Positions 55,299 through 64,000 of a stretch of 64,000 nt of DNA are shown piece by piece. The stretch's first letter is position 1. Every line of letters begins with the position of its first letter. Location of the stretch: the NCBI RefSeq assembly GCF_000172415.1, contig NZ_ABLD01000003.1, positions 464,489 through 528,488 on the forward strand, written 5' to 3'. This stretch comes from Paraburkholderia graminis C4D1M (GTDB lineage Bacteria; Pseudomonadota; Gammaproteobacteria; Burkholderiales; Burkholderiaceae). The position numbers and the translations under genes were made by a program. The notes beneath the pieces were generated by a model. That model ran no database searches, had not been told where the DNA came from, and worked only from the letters and a program-made list of their open reading frames with translations.

Positions 55299-58200
55299 TT
55301 GCAAAGCGAACCGCCTTCAACGAATGGTCTGGCAGACGGACTGCCCAAATCGCTCCTTGTGCCGGAAGGTCACACCGTTGCCGTAATAGCTCTTATGCAA
55401 CGTGCTGCGGGGTTAAGCCGAGATCTTCGCCGCAGCATTGATTTAGATGCCCCCCTAAAGGGAGACTGGCGTGCTCATGTGGTGACTCGTATCCCTCGCT
55501 CTGACCAGCGAGTTATCACTCACTATCTCAGTGCGATTGCTCGTTGCTCCGTTTTCTGGTGGTGTGTCAAACGTAGGAGCGAATATGAAAAGTGGCAAGG
55601 CAGCAGGTCCTATGCGCTGGCGCTTGACATCCAACTGTTATCAGCTTATGAGCCACATTGGATAGATCTCGTTTATGACGAAGCTGCAATGTCAGCTGCC
55701 TGCCCTGAGTGGATCCAGATACTAGATCAACTGAAGGCATCGGGTGCACGAGTAAGTCTGCATGCCCTTGGAGTTTTTATGCTTTGGCCCCGCGTCTTAG
55801 ATGATCTTACTCGGTGGCGAACGATGGAAAATCGACAGCGGAATAACTTGGCTCACGCTGTATTTTCCTTGTCCTCGATCGGTTACACAGACTGGTTCAT
55901 GCGAGAAGCATCGAAACAGCAAACCGAATTGGAAGACGAATTTAGTGGCCTGCTGAAAAAGTCTGATATAGGAGCGGAAGTGCCCGAAGAACCTGCGTAT
56001 TCACCGGCCAATGCAAGCCCGGATATTCCCAAGGTGGCCGAGCATGATTGGCACCGCATGTGGGACCAACTACTTGGTCGATTGGCAATTGTATTTGATG
56101 TACTTAAGCAACACCCAAACGTAGAGGCGGTGAAGGACCTCGAATTTCTGTGTACCGAATTGCGTTTCGCAGTCGATAGCATCCCTCTCAACGATACTGT
56201 ATTAAATGCAAGATTCGACGTTGCCATCAACACATTGTTTTCTACCTGTACGCAGCTGCAGGCGGAACCATCGCTTCAATGGCTCGTGGACGAACTCATT
56301 CAACAGATTTTGGCGCGCTGGCATTCTGCGAAAATAGTCTCTGCCGATAGCACCACCCTGGCCGCATTGACGGAGGACGCGGAGAAGGTGTGCGATCGAG
56401 TCAAAGCAAGCGCGGAACGTTTCAAGGAGGCGTGGCTTGCTCGTGAGAGCCTGCAAGCCTCCGTGAACGCCACCTCTGCTCAGTTACGCGGAATCAGAGT
56501 TCCAGTCGAGAGGCGCACCCTTGAAAAGCAGAAGGCGGATGAGCAGCGCAAACTGCTGGATGCAGAAGACGTGCTTTCTCACCTTGAGGATGAGTTGCTG
56601 ACATACGCCTCGCCGTTCAAGGTACTGTTCGATCATAGCGTTGATTATCGTAGTGAAGGCGCCAAGCCGATCGGCGATAAATACGACAAGCGTACCGACT
56701 CTACGGTATTGATCAAACCGATAGACGATCTTCGACCATCAGACGAGGCAGATACTGACGGAGACCACGCGACAAGTCATGAGCACCATGTCGACTTCAA
56801 GAAGCTTAAAGACGAGGCGCCGGTAATTGCGAAGTCGCAGGCGGGAGAAATTCGACGAGTACCTGAGGTCGTACTGCGCGTCGAGGACGATATACAAGAT
56901 CTGTCATGGGAAGCCGACCGGCTTCCCATGCCGACAAAAACAGCGCAGACGCCAACGCACGATCCGCTTGAGGATCTCTATTCAGTTGAGGCCGGCGAAC
57001 GTTGCAAACCTATTTGGACGTTGCTTCGCGCGCAACACTTTGGTCTTGCATACCAGTTCACGAACGCACTGTCTTTACAGGACGTGGATTTGAAAGTGCC
57101 CCCGCCGGCATTGTTGGCGGCGGTGACTCTTGCCAACAAGCTTGTATTGCCTGATGGGGCGATTAGAGAAGCACTTCCAAATTATCTCAATGAACTCTCC
57201 CCGGAGTCATTCATTCAGAACGGCCCGCACGCATGGCATACCGCGCTGAACCTGCTATTGGTGGCCGCAACGTTGCGCCCAATGGTCCTCGTTCCAAGTA
57301 TGGGTGCGGCAACGGCAGCGGGATATTTGCACCTATCCAACTACCCTGTGCTATACGGTCTCGTCAATGAGATCAGAGATTTGAGCGAGAAGCTCCAAGG
57401 ATTCAGGATCGAGCTCGCAACACTCAAAGCTGCACGCACCGAGGCCGGCACTCAAATGGAGTTGAAGAGCCTGCAGCAAGGGGCGAGTGAGTGGTTGGAG
57501 ACCCATGCTCCGGCTATGACAATGAAGTTTGCCGCAGCAACTAGTGTTTGGCGCCATTGGACAAAGCCACAAGGCGTGATTCATCAGCTAGTCTCGCCGG
57601 TCGCCACGCACGAGACGGAGAATTTGGCCCAAGTTAAGCAACTGGTTGCAAATCTATCGGACCCTGATGGCTTTCTCCGTTTGGTCCGAGAAACGGACCG
57701 CAAAGATCTAGGTCGGAGGAGGGGCGAAGAAATTCATTCTGGTGCGTTGAGCCAGTTGGAGCGCTGCGCCGGTGAAGCGGTCCAGCTGGCTCGCAAGTGG
57801 ATTGGCTTGGTGGAGTCCGGTGGACAAAACAGTAGCCGACTTCGAGCCTTACTGAGCGAGGTACGCTTGACGCTTGATAAAGCTGCGCCCGAGCTAACCG
57901 CTGAGCTGGATAGTGGTGAAGAATGCAAATGGGGGCTTATTACGGCTGCAAAGTCAGTGGTGCGTTCAGAGTTTAGGGCAATGCAGGACTTGTTCGACCC
58001 CGCGGCGCAGCTACCATCGGCGGAACCTTCTGCCGCAGAAGCCTTAGCACGAGAAGTTCTGCTGATCCCCGAACTTCATCTGTTTGAGCGCTGGGAGTTG
58101 AGAGGAGCACCCGCCGAGGTGCTGTCCGCAATTTCAGCGTGGTCGAGAGCACCCGGGAGTTGGAGCGACGCATACCAAGCTCGCTTGGAGAGTGGCGACC

Positions 58201-60581
58201 TTTTTGGCGCAGAGCTGATCGTGCAAGATCACCCTGACCCGCTGCTAGCTGAGCGTTGGAGCACCGAGCTTAAGCGAGAGCGTGATTCTTGGCGGCTGGC
58301 CTTAGGGCGTGCCATCGACGAAGCTAGGCGTGAAGTCGAAGTTGGCCGAGCATACGGATATTTGAACGACCAAGACCTTGGGCAGTTTGAAACGGAACTC
58401 GTGCGATGCCAAACGCAGGCCGAACAAGTTGGCAAGTTTGATTCTGCGCTGGCCGTCGTTAGCTCCGTGCGCAAGGCGTTAGAGGAGAATCGCACTACGC
58501 GTACCGACCAAGTGCGGCGGTCGTTTTCAGAAATTCGTCGGAACGAGGTAACGGAGGCCGGCATTGCCGAGGTCGAGACGGTTCTGGCGCTCGGTGACGT
58601 GGCAACAGCTAATGAATTGTTGCACCGTTTGCGTGAAGGCAAGCCGGTATGGCCTGAAGGACATGCCTCGGTCGACCTGTTTGCGGATTTCTTCCCTACG
58701 GTAGAACGAGCCGTGGACGGTTGGCTGGCGTCGAACCCTGCTCGCGCTATCGTAGAGGGGGCGATGCGAAGCGGTCACAAGATCGGTCCATTGGACTTCC
58801 ATTGCTTGGGTACCGCTCAGCGGGAGCAGGCAGGTAGATTGTTTGCCTTGTGGTCTGACTTGAAGTCTCGAAAGCGGGCAGAAGCTGCGCAACTCGAAGC
58901 GTTTTTTGGTGGTCTCGGATTCTCATTCAAGCGAGTACAGTCGGCCAACGAACGCGTGAACAACTGGGAGGTTTGGAACCTGGACATAACTGCGTTGGAA
59001 GACCGCACTGTATGTCCCGTTCCTCACTTCGGGTCCATGGCGAAAGGACGCTACCGCGTCATATGCGCTTGGGACCAACCGGCAGAGGAAGACATTTTGC
59101 AGTTCGTGGGTGACTCGACACTGCAGAAAGCAACAATCATTTTGTACCTCGCCCGGATGACAGATCACCGGTGGAAGGAACTGTCACGGCTTGCCAAAAG
59201 CATGCGCAGGGCGTTCCTGCTGATCGACGAAGTCATGCTCGTCTATCTAGTGGCGCAGTCCGTCTCAAGGGTATCCGGGTTTTTCCAGCTTTCACTACCA
59301 TTCGCGTACTCGGCTCCATACGACGCCACAGCAGGACTTGTGCCGCCCGAAATGTTTTACGGGCGAAGCGCTGAACTCGATGCTGTCAAGGGACTTAACG
59401 GCAGATGCTTCATCTACGGAGGCCGGCAGTTGGGCAAGACAGCCCTCCTGCGACGGGCTGAACAGTCGTTCCACGCGCCAGAGGCGGGTAGATTCTCGCG
59501 CTGGATAGACTTGCGGGCTGAGGGTATTGGGGTGAGTCGCCAAGCAGGAGACCTCTGGGCCTGCTTAACCGAGCATTTAAAAGCTATCAAAGTCCTCGAT
59601 AGCTCGGTTCCAATTCCAAATCCATCTCGCAAGGGAAGCATCGATACAGTCGTTCAAGAACTAAGAAACTTCCTAGGTCAAGATTCGGACCGCCGAATTT
59701 TACTTTTACTTGATGAAGCGGACCGTTTCTTCGAGCAAGACGGGAAGAACGATTTCGCCGAGACACGGCGCTTGAAGCAACTGATGGATGATACCGCCCG
59801 GCGCTTCAAGGTGGTCTTTGCCGGTCTACACAACGTGCTTCGGATGACCGAGAGAGCGAATCATCCTCTCGCTCACTTCGGCGAGCCCATCAAGGTGGGC
59901 CCGCTCGTTGACGAAGACGAAATCAAGGAAGCTGAGGATCTCGTACGTCGGCCAATGGCGGCCGCCGGTTTCAGATTTGAGTCACGCAGTCTAGTCATTC
60001 GGGTTCTCGCGCAGACGAACTATTATCCCAGCCTCATTCAGCTTTATTGCTCACACTTACTACGTCATATGCAGTCCCGGATGACTGTCGCCCAGCGCAA
60101 TTTGGGACCGCGTTACGTTATCTCGGATAACGATATCGAGAGTGTCTACTCCAGTGGGGCGCTGCGCGATGAAATTCGGTCCAAGTTCCGGCTGACCCTG
60201 CAGTTGGATCCTCGTTACGAGGTCGTCGCGTATGCAATCGCTTTGGCCACGCTGCGGGGTACGTTTGAGCACGCTGACGGTCTAGAGTGGAAGAGTATCC
60301 GCGAGCGTGGGGCACTCTACTGGTGGCCTGAGGGATTTCAGACACGAGTGAACTCGACTTCCGTGTCCTTCTTGACGAAATGGTCGAGCTCGGCGTGCTC
60401 AGCAAGGTTCGTGACGGCTACTACACACTACGGAATCCGAATGTACTCCTCTTGTTGGGTAGTCAGGACGAGATCGAGGCTGTACTCATCAAGGATCGGG
60501 AGCCTGCGGCCGAGTTCGAACTCGCGTCATTCCATCCACCACTTAAAGCAGCACCCAATAGTCACCTACGCAATCCGCTAA
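55299..60581 (+). CDS. Giant P-loop ATPase of a putative defence system (frameshifted)
   Basis: The preferred start is a TTG at 55299 with GGGGA before it (an ATG at 55194 lacks one). The reading frame is authentic to about 60338 (1680 residues), then shifts. Parts: an N-terminal helical domain with RNNLAH (181-186), a HEPN-like Rx4H motif; coiled coil around 350-440; a long helical middle; then VPPEMFYGRSAELDAV introducing an AAA/STAND-type NTPase with Walker A GGRQLGKTALLRR (Lys1380) and Walker B LLLLDEADRF (Asp1472). After 60338 the residues are out-of-frame readthrough. The true C terminus is the next entry. Function is inferred, not known. Confidence 0.8.
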   Translation: MQSEPPSTNGLADGLPKSLLVPEGHTVAVIALMQRAAGLSRDLRRSIDLDAPLKGDWRAHVVTRIPRSDQRVITHYLSAIARCSVFWWCVKRRSEYEKWQGSRSYALALDIQLLSAYEPHWIDLVYDEAAMSAACPEWIQILDQLKASGARVSLHALGVFMLWPRVLDDLTRWRTMENRQRNNLAHAVFSLSSIGYTDWFMREASKQQTELEDEFSGLLKKSDIGAEVPEEPAYSPANASPDIPKVAEHDWHRMWDQLLGRLAIVFDVLKQHPNVEAVKDLEFLCTELRFAVDSIPLNDTVLNARFDVAINTLFSTCTQLQAEPSLQWLVDELIQQILARWHSAKIVSADSTTLAALTEDAEKVCDRVKASAERFKEAWLARESLQASVNATSAQLRGIRVPVERRTLEKQKADEQRKLLDAEDVLSHLEDELLTYASPFKVLFDHSVDYRSEGAKPIGDKYDKRTDSTVLIKPIDDLRPSDEADTDGDHATSHEHHVDFKKLKDEAPVIAKSQAGEIRRVPEVVLRVEDDIQDLSWEADRLPMPTKTAQTPTHDPLEDLYSVEAGERCKPIWTLLRAQHFGLAYQFTNALSLQDVDLKVPPPALLAAVTLANKLVLPDGAIREALPNYLNELSPESFIQNGPHAWHTALNLLLVAATLRPMVLVPSMGAATAAGYLHLSNYPVLYGLVNEIRDLSEKLQGFRIELATLKAARTEAGTQMELKSLQQGASEWLETHAPAMTMKFAAATSVWRHWTKPQGVIHQLVSPVATHETENLAQVKQLVANLSDPDGFLRLVRETDRKDLGRRRGEEIHSGALSQLERCAGEAVQLARKWIGLVESGGQNSSRLRALLSEVRLTLDKAAPELTAELDSGEECKWGLITAAKSVVRSEFRAMQDLFDPAAQLPSAEPSAAEALAREVLLIPELHLFERWELRGAPAEVLSAISAWSRAPGSWSDAYQARLESGDLFGAELIVQDHPDPLLAERWSTELKRERDSWRLALGRAIDEARREVEVGRAYGYLNDQDLGQFETELVRCQTQAEQVGKFDSALAVVSSVRKALEENRTTRTDQVRRSFSEIRRNEVTEAGIAEVETVLALGDVATANELLHRLREGKPVWPEGHASVDLFADFFPTVERAVDGWLASNPARAIVEGAMRSGHKIGPLDFHCLGTAQREQAGRLFALWSDLKSRKRAEAAQLEAFFGGLGFSFKRVQSANERVNNWEVWNLDITALEDRTVCPVPHFGSMAKGRYRVICAWDQPAEEDILQFVGDSTLQKATIILYLARMTDHRWKELSRLAKSMRRAFLLIDEVMLVYLVAQSVSRVSGFFQLSLPFAYSAPYDATAGLVPPEMFYGRSAELDAVKGLNGRCFIYGGRQLGKTALLRRAEQSFHAPEAGRFSRWIDLRAEGIGVSRQAGDLWACLTEHLKAIKVLDSSVPIPNPSRKGSIDTVVQELRNFLGQDSDRRILLLLDEADRFFEQDGKNDFAETRRLKQLMDDTARRFKVVFAGLHNVLRMTERANHPLAHFGEPIKVGPLVDEDEIKEAEDLVRRPMAAAGFRFESRSLVIRVLAQTNYYPSLIQLYCSHLLRHMQSRMTVAQRNLGPRYVISDNDIESVYSSGALRDEIRSKFRLTLQLDPRYEVVAYAIALATLRGTFEHADGLEWKSIRERGALYWWPEGFQTRVNSTSVSFLTKWSSSACSARFVTATTHYGIRMYSSCWVVRTRSRLYSSRIGSLRPSSNSRHSIHHLKQHPIVTYAIR

Positions 60582-61432
60582 CGTACCAACAACTGAGTGA
60601 GCTGATGCGGCGCGAGAACACGGTCACAGCGCTCGCGGGCAACGGTGCCGGAGGCATCACAGGGGTTGTTGAAACGCTACGTGACTACGTGGGCGAGACG
60701 GCAGGAGTCGTTGTCCTAGATGATTGCCCGGACACTTCATCGTTTACCAAATCGTTGGATCGGGCATTAAAGGCTCGTGAGACCGAGGGAAACACCGTGA
60801 TAGTGGTTCCGTCGACAGCGCCTTGGAGTGCGGGATGGATTGACGCCGCTGATCAGAAGCTCAATCTGCTCAGAAGTCCGAGTAAGTTTGTTTCTTTGAT
60901 CTTCCTCGCGGACCCGCTAACTCTCTGGAGTGCGATGAGCGAAAAAGCGTCGTTCGCCGAAATTCGCGTGCCGTGGATGTCGCTACTGCCTTGGACTGAC
61001 GAGTTCGTCAAGCATTGGCTCGCCGAGCAACAGCTGCCCTCTGAGAAGGAGACACGCCATCAGATTCGTCAAGTGACGGGCTACTGGCCCGCCGCGCTTC
61101 AGGAATTGGTAGGTAACTGTGGTGAGCAGAGTGAGCTGAAACGACGCATCGAGAGGAAAAGTAGTTCTCTTGTTGGGTCACAAGATGCACAGATATGGGC
61201 CGAGCGTCTCGGTTTGACAATTCACGATCCGCAGATCGTGCTTCACGCCCTTGCAAGCTGGGGGGAGCCTGCTACCGTAGTTGAGTTGGCAGAGATTGGA
61301 GAGATCGCCCTGGATAAAGTGGAGCAAAGTCTCCGTTGGGCTGACCTTCTTGGTTTGGTAGTTCGCGACGGCGGTGACTACTGGAGCCTCGATCCGTTTA
61401 TCTGCGAATTGCTCAAGAGGTTGCAATACTAA
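60338..61432 (+). CDS. C-terminal part of the giant ATPase, displaced by a frameshift
   Basis: This frame gives SDTSELDFRVLLDEMVELGV directly after the upstream frame's YWWPEGF, then SKVRDGYYTLRNPNVLLLLG. That is a natural winged-helix ending of an AAA/STAND module, so the two frames were one gene. Adding one T to the TTT at 60336-60338 restores a single protein of about 2044 residues. Downstream lies a second NTPase-like region with a degenerate P-loop (ALAGNGAGGITGVVETL) and GVVVLDDCPD. An in-frame ATG at 60380 could restart translation. The stop overlaps the next ATG (TAATG at 61430-61434). Confidence 0.75.
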   Translation, partial: SDTSELDFRVLLDEMVELGVLSKVRDGYYTLRNPNVLLLLGSQDEIEAVLIKDREPAAEFELASFHPPLKAAPNSHLRNPLTYQQLSELMRRENTVTALAGNGAGGITGVVETLRDYVGETAGVVVLDDCPDTSSFTKSLDRALKARETEGNTVIVVPSTAPWSAGWIDAADQKLNLLRSPSKFVSLIFLADPLTLWSAMSEKASFAEIRVPWMSLLPWTDEFVKHWLAEQQLPSEKETRHQIRQVTGYWPAALQELVGNCGEQSELKRRIERKSSSLVGSQDAQIWAERLGLTIHDPQIVLHALASWGEPATVVELAEIGEIALDKVEQSLRWADLLGLVVRDGGDYWSLDPFICELLKRLQY

Positions 61433-62565
61433 TGCGCCTTTGGAGTCTTCCGGGTCCTGGTCACTTTCTTGATCAGGCTATGGCCGCACTGAGAGAGGGC
61501 AGCAATGTCGTCATGCCGATGCCTTTGCACGGCATGCCTAGCCTGTCGCGCGCGTTGGAACAGAGGTTGCATGCTGACGGTTGGGATTGCCATCCTGTCT
61601 GCGATGACGGTGGTGCTCCCGTAGAACAACTTTTTGCCGCACTCGGACTGGATGACGGAGGATCGGTCCGGCGAACCGTATCGTTGCTACGGCAATGTAT
61701 GAAACCTGGACAGGTCGTACTGATCCACGGTGTGCGGTCGTCATCGTGGCGCGCTTGGAAGCTATTTCTCAACGAGTATGAGCAGGCCAGTCGGAGCGTA
61801 GGGATGATAGAGCGCCCTCTCGTGGCCTTGCTAACCGAAGGGGTCCCGCTGCAGGAGATGCCAGAACGCGGCGCGGCGCTTCGAGTACTCGAGTGCGATA
61901 ACGTGATCGGCGAGATCGACGTGCTGCTGTTCACCACATCGTTGCTCCGGAATGTAGTTAGAGCCGACTACAAAATGAAGTTGATGGCTCGGGTGATTTG
62001 CCGGTTAGCATTGTGGGATCTTGAGATCGCTCGATTCTTGACGGAACAAAAACCTGAAAGTCTGCTGGAACCTCAAAGGATATTGGGTGAAGCCATCCGG
62101 GAACTCGGAATGCCGGATAGTCTGACACGAACATGGGAGTCTGGAGGAATACAGCGCTTTGACGACGTAGAATGTGTTCATCCGTTCATCGTCGTCCGAG
62201 AAGGCGATGTGCACCAGGAACTGACAATGCGTTTATGGGCAGCGCAGGCAGCGGAGGTGCTCCCAGCTCTAGAGTTGCAGCGTCGAATTCTCGTTCGCCG
62301 CATGCGCGGCTTGGTATCTATGCCGATGACGGTTGACGGCACGACGTACGATGATCTTGACGACATGGAGATTGGACCATTGTCCCACGTGGCGAACACT
62401 CGTCAGTTAAGCAATGCGATCCGGTTGACAGCGAACAAGCTCAAGCGATTGAGGAATAGCCTCGCGCATCTCGAAGCCCTAGATGCGACAGATGTTTTTG
62501 ACGAGGACCTTTATCGGCATGGCCCTGTCGACCGTGACCTTGCGGTAGTGACGCCTTCCAAATGA
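61432..62565 (+). CDS. ATPase-coupled protein with C-terminal HEPN-like motif
   Basis: The 377-residue protein is translationally coupled to the ATPase (TAATG overlap). The N-terminal half looks like an NTPase relative without an intact P-loop (NVVMPMPLHGMPSLSRALEQ; VVLIHGVRSSSWRAW). The C-terminal part is helical and contains KLKRLRNSLAHLEALDA, where Arg341-N-S-L-A-His346 fits the Rx4-6H motif of HEPN ribonucleases. Such domains act as RNA-cleaving toxins or effectors in many defence systems. A partner/effector role next to the ATPase is inferred. No full-length family is recognised. Confidence 0.75.
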   Translation: MRLWSLPGPGHFLDQAMAALREGSNVVMPMPLHGMPSLSRALEQRLHADGWDCHPVCDDGGAPVEQLFAALGLDDGGSVRRTVSLLRQCMKPGQVVLIHGVRSSSWRAWKLFLNEYEQASRSVGMIERPLVALLTEGVPLQEMPERGAALRVLECDNVIGEIDVLLFTTSLLRNVVRADYKMKLMARVICRLALWDLEIARFLTEQKPESLLEPQRILGEAIRELGMPDSLTRTWESGGIQRFDDVECVHPFIVVREGDVHQELTMRLWAAQAAEVLPALELQRRILVRRMRGLVSMPMTVDGTTYDDLDDMEIGPLSHVANTRQLSNAIRLTANKLKRLRNSLAHLEALDATDVFDEDLYRHGPVDRDLAVVTPSK

Positions 62566-62868
62566 GCAAAGAAGTCGTCTTAAACGAGAAAATGCGCTCT
62601 CTTCCACCGCAGCGCCAAGATCGATTTGAAAATCAGACGCGTGTTCTCTTGTCGTTTTTGGTCAGACTGATCACGGATACCGTTCCTTAGCACTCCAATT
62701 CGTATGTTTTCCTTCCTTGACCTTATCCGCCCGGCATTGGTAAGGACCACAACTACAGTCTGCGACGTTAAATTTCCCTGGGTTCTTTCATGCGGCCCGA
62801 GCGCTCAGTTCAAGCAGCCGAGCGTGCTGCATGCCAGCGAATCTCCGTGTGGTCGGCTGCTCTCATAG
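62566..62868. other. Convergent intergenic region
   Basis: About 300 bases separate the HEPN-like gene (rightward) from the WYL regulator (leftward). I see no strong hairpin terminator and no supported gene. Confidence 0.4.
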
Positions 62869-63870
62869 TTAGGCCTGCCCCGGGTTGGGTAAAAAAGGCT
62901 TGATATCTTTAAGGTTGGCAATAACAAGTTGCCGCTCACCCTTCCGGGGTAAGCCATTTACCTCGAAGTTGAGCGTTCGCAAAGTGTAAAACAGCATCGC
63001 CTGGCGACAGTCGATTGTTACTTTGCCGCCGCTCATACCGTAATCGATCTCAACACCTCGGCGTTGTTCGGAGGTAAGCGAGGCATCAGGCGTCAAAACG
63101 ATTTTGACGTAGGTGCTCCACTCCCGGTCATCAGCCGGGTCGATGATAGTTGCCATCAGCCGTCCCGCCGACAGGATCCGTCCGAAAACAAAATCCCTGA
63201 AGCCCTTGCGCAGATGGCAGTAAGCGCGCACGTGCCAACGTACGCCGTCGTATCCAAATGCATGAGGGCTGATGTACCGCGTCGGCTCCTCGTCGCGAGC
63301 GATTGACTGGTATCGAATCTCTAGCATGGCTCGCTCTGCAATCGCTCGAAGCATGAGAGCCAGCGTCGTCGATTCGATCGTTCTCGAGGGAATGGGAACA
63401 GAAGCCACGGGTGGACGGAATGACAAGAACGTTTGTTCATCAATCAGTATTTTTCGCTCGAGCGCTAGCAACTGTGACAGGTATTGCCTTGGTCCACTGG
63501 ACTCAAAGAGCGGGGTAAAGCTAGCCGAAGCGACGTACGTCCGCGAACTGGTGTCGTACTGCAAATTGCCAGGTGCAAGCTCGACATAGAGCGCGATGTC
63601 AGCCGACGCTTGGGGCACTGAGATCTTAAAGAACTCAGTCACGTCCTTACGGTTGATCCTGCCCTCCCACTGCAGCCGGAAATCGACGAACTGTAGTCGG
63701 CGCTCTTGGCTCCACTTGACTTGCCCCAAATCGCTACTCTCGGACCGCTGCTTCTTGCTCGGACGAGAGCCAACTTCCGGGATTGCATCTATTACTCCGT
63801 CGCTTCCTTTCGCTTGGCTTGAGAACTTGGCGCTCGGATTAGGGCGGCGGTGCTTGGGTTGATCTGTCAT
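62869..63870 (-). CDS. WYL-domain transcriptional regulator
   Basis: The 333-residue protein has a disordered basic N terminus (about 1-50), a winged helix (VKWSQERRLQFVDFRLQWEG to VPQASADIALYVEL), a WYL domain (about 165-235: MLEIRYQSIARDEEPTRYIS, PHAFGYDGVRWHVRAYC) and a C-terminal WCX-like extension. This is the BrxR/CapW layout; those repressors control BREX, CBASS and other defence operons and may sense nucleic-acid ligands. It converges on the ATPase operon and its promoter faces the right-hand edge, so it may also control a gene beyond the window. Confidence 0.87.
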   Translation of the reverse strand: MTDQPKHRRPNPSAKFSSQAKGSDGVIDAIPEVGSRPSKKQRSESSDLGQVKWSQERRLQFVDFRLQWEGRINRKDVTEFFKISVPQASADIALYVELAPGNLQYDTSSRTYVASASFTPLFESSGPRQYLSQLLALERKILIDEQTFLSFRPPVASVPIPSRTIESTTLALMLRAIAERAMLEIRYQSIARDEEPTRYISPHAFGYDGVRWHVRAYCHLRKGFRDFVFGRILSAGRLMATIIDPADDREWSTYVKIVLTPDASLTSEQRRGVEIDYGMSGGKVTIDCRQAMLFYTLRTLNFEVNGLPRKGERQLVIANLKDIKPFLPNPGQA

Positions 63871-63874
63871 AGTC

Positions 63875-63913
63875 CGTATAGAAAGTTGACGCGCATAAAA
63901 AATATACGTATAG
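63875..63913. promoter_or_regulatory. Candidate WYL-regulator operator
   Basis: CGTATAG occurs at 63875-63881 and again at 63907-63913, 32 bases apart (about three helical turns). The second is part of the 10-bp palindrome TATACGTATA (63903-63912). They lie in AT-rich DNA directly upstream of the regulator start, where an autoregulatory site would be expected. Confidence 0.45.
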
Positions 63914-64000
63914 TTACTGTACTGGCAATCGCTACAGGCCGCAAGGTGGCCTTCGCGGGACGATAGACCCGAATTGAGCGCGTGTCAGTCGGCTCCCTTC

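Noticed and set aside
60320..60345. Programmed -1 ribosomal frameshift in the ATPase
   Set aside because: The GGA-TTT-CAG context is not an X-XXY-YYZ heptamer and no downstream pseudoknot is evident; a simple one-base deletion or read error is likelier.

Overview
The window is high-GC DNA from a Burkholderiaceae bacterium, most likely Paraburkholderia, Caballeronia or Burkholderia. This is inferred from the gene set (fused isobutyryl-CoA mutase IcmF, an OpcP-type porin, the 1195-residue indolepyruvate ferredoxin oxidoreductase, DUF2239, KirBac channel) and from strong G/C bias at third codon positions. No tRNA, rRNA or CRISPR array was seen.

Bases 1-40,140 are ordinary chromosomal backbone. 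In order they carry: the 5' end of a serine hydrolase; ghrA and mvaB; a tightly overlapping metabolic cluster (YbaK deacylase, DUF1289, MaoC-like, metallo-beta-lactamase fold); a divergent EamA transporter/Lrp regulator pair; a haloacetate dehalogenase-like hydrolase; nitronate monooxygenase; icmF with a LysR gene; a porin; a bile-acid-symporter-like transporter; an EAL/GGDEF protein; a LacI-AGE epimerase-PfkB kinase operon; two small proteins; a KirBac potassium channel; indolepyruvate ferredoxin oxidoreductase; CutC; an EAL protein; a CPA1 antiporter; an NCS2 permease; and a signalling stretch with two chemoreceptors and a diguanylate cyclase. Several Rho-independent terminators punctuate it. 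One, at 35.6 kb, lies on a strand with no gene and hints at a small RNA.

From about 40,140 to the window end the DNA is an accessory island with visibly lower GC and different codon use. It starts with an Mrr-type restriction endonuclease cut off by a complete IS21-family element (istA/istB with multiple terminal repeats). Next come an unrecognised 1130-residue protein, a small membrane protein and a degraded, hairpin-rich stretch. At 49.2-54.5 kb there is a three-gene Tn7-like transposition module: a TnsA-TnsB fusion, a TnsC ATPase and a TniQ/TnsD targeting protein, all overlapping by a few bases. A decayed istB fragment follows.

The final segment (55.3-63.9 kb) is probable cargo and the best candidate for an undescribed system. 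A giant P-loop ATPase (about 2044 residues if a single-base frameshift is repaired) is translationally coupled to a 377-residue protein ending in a HEPN-like RNxLAH motif. A convergent WYL-domain regulator of the kind that controls phage-defence operons follows. The ATPase itself also carries an RNxLAH motif near its N terminus. Carriage beside a transposition module, an Mrr relic and a WYL regulator suggests anti-phage defence; this is inference from motifs and context. Neither Tn7-like end could be fixed from the sequence, and the far end probably lies beyond base 64,000.
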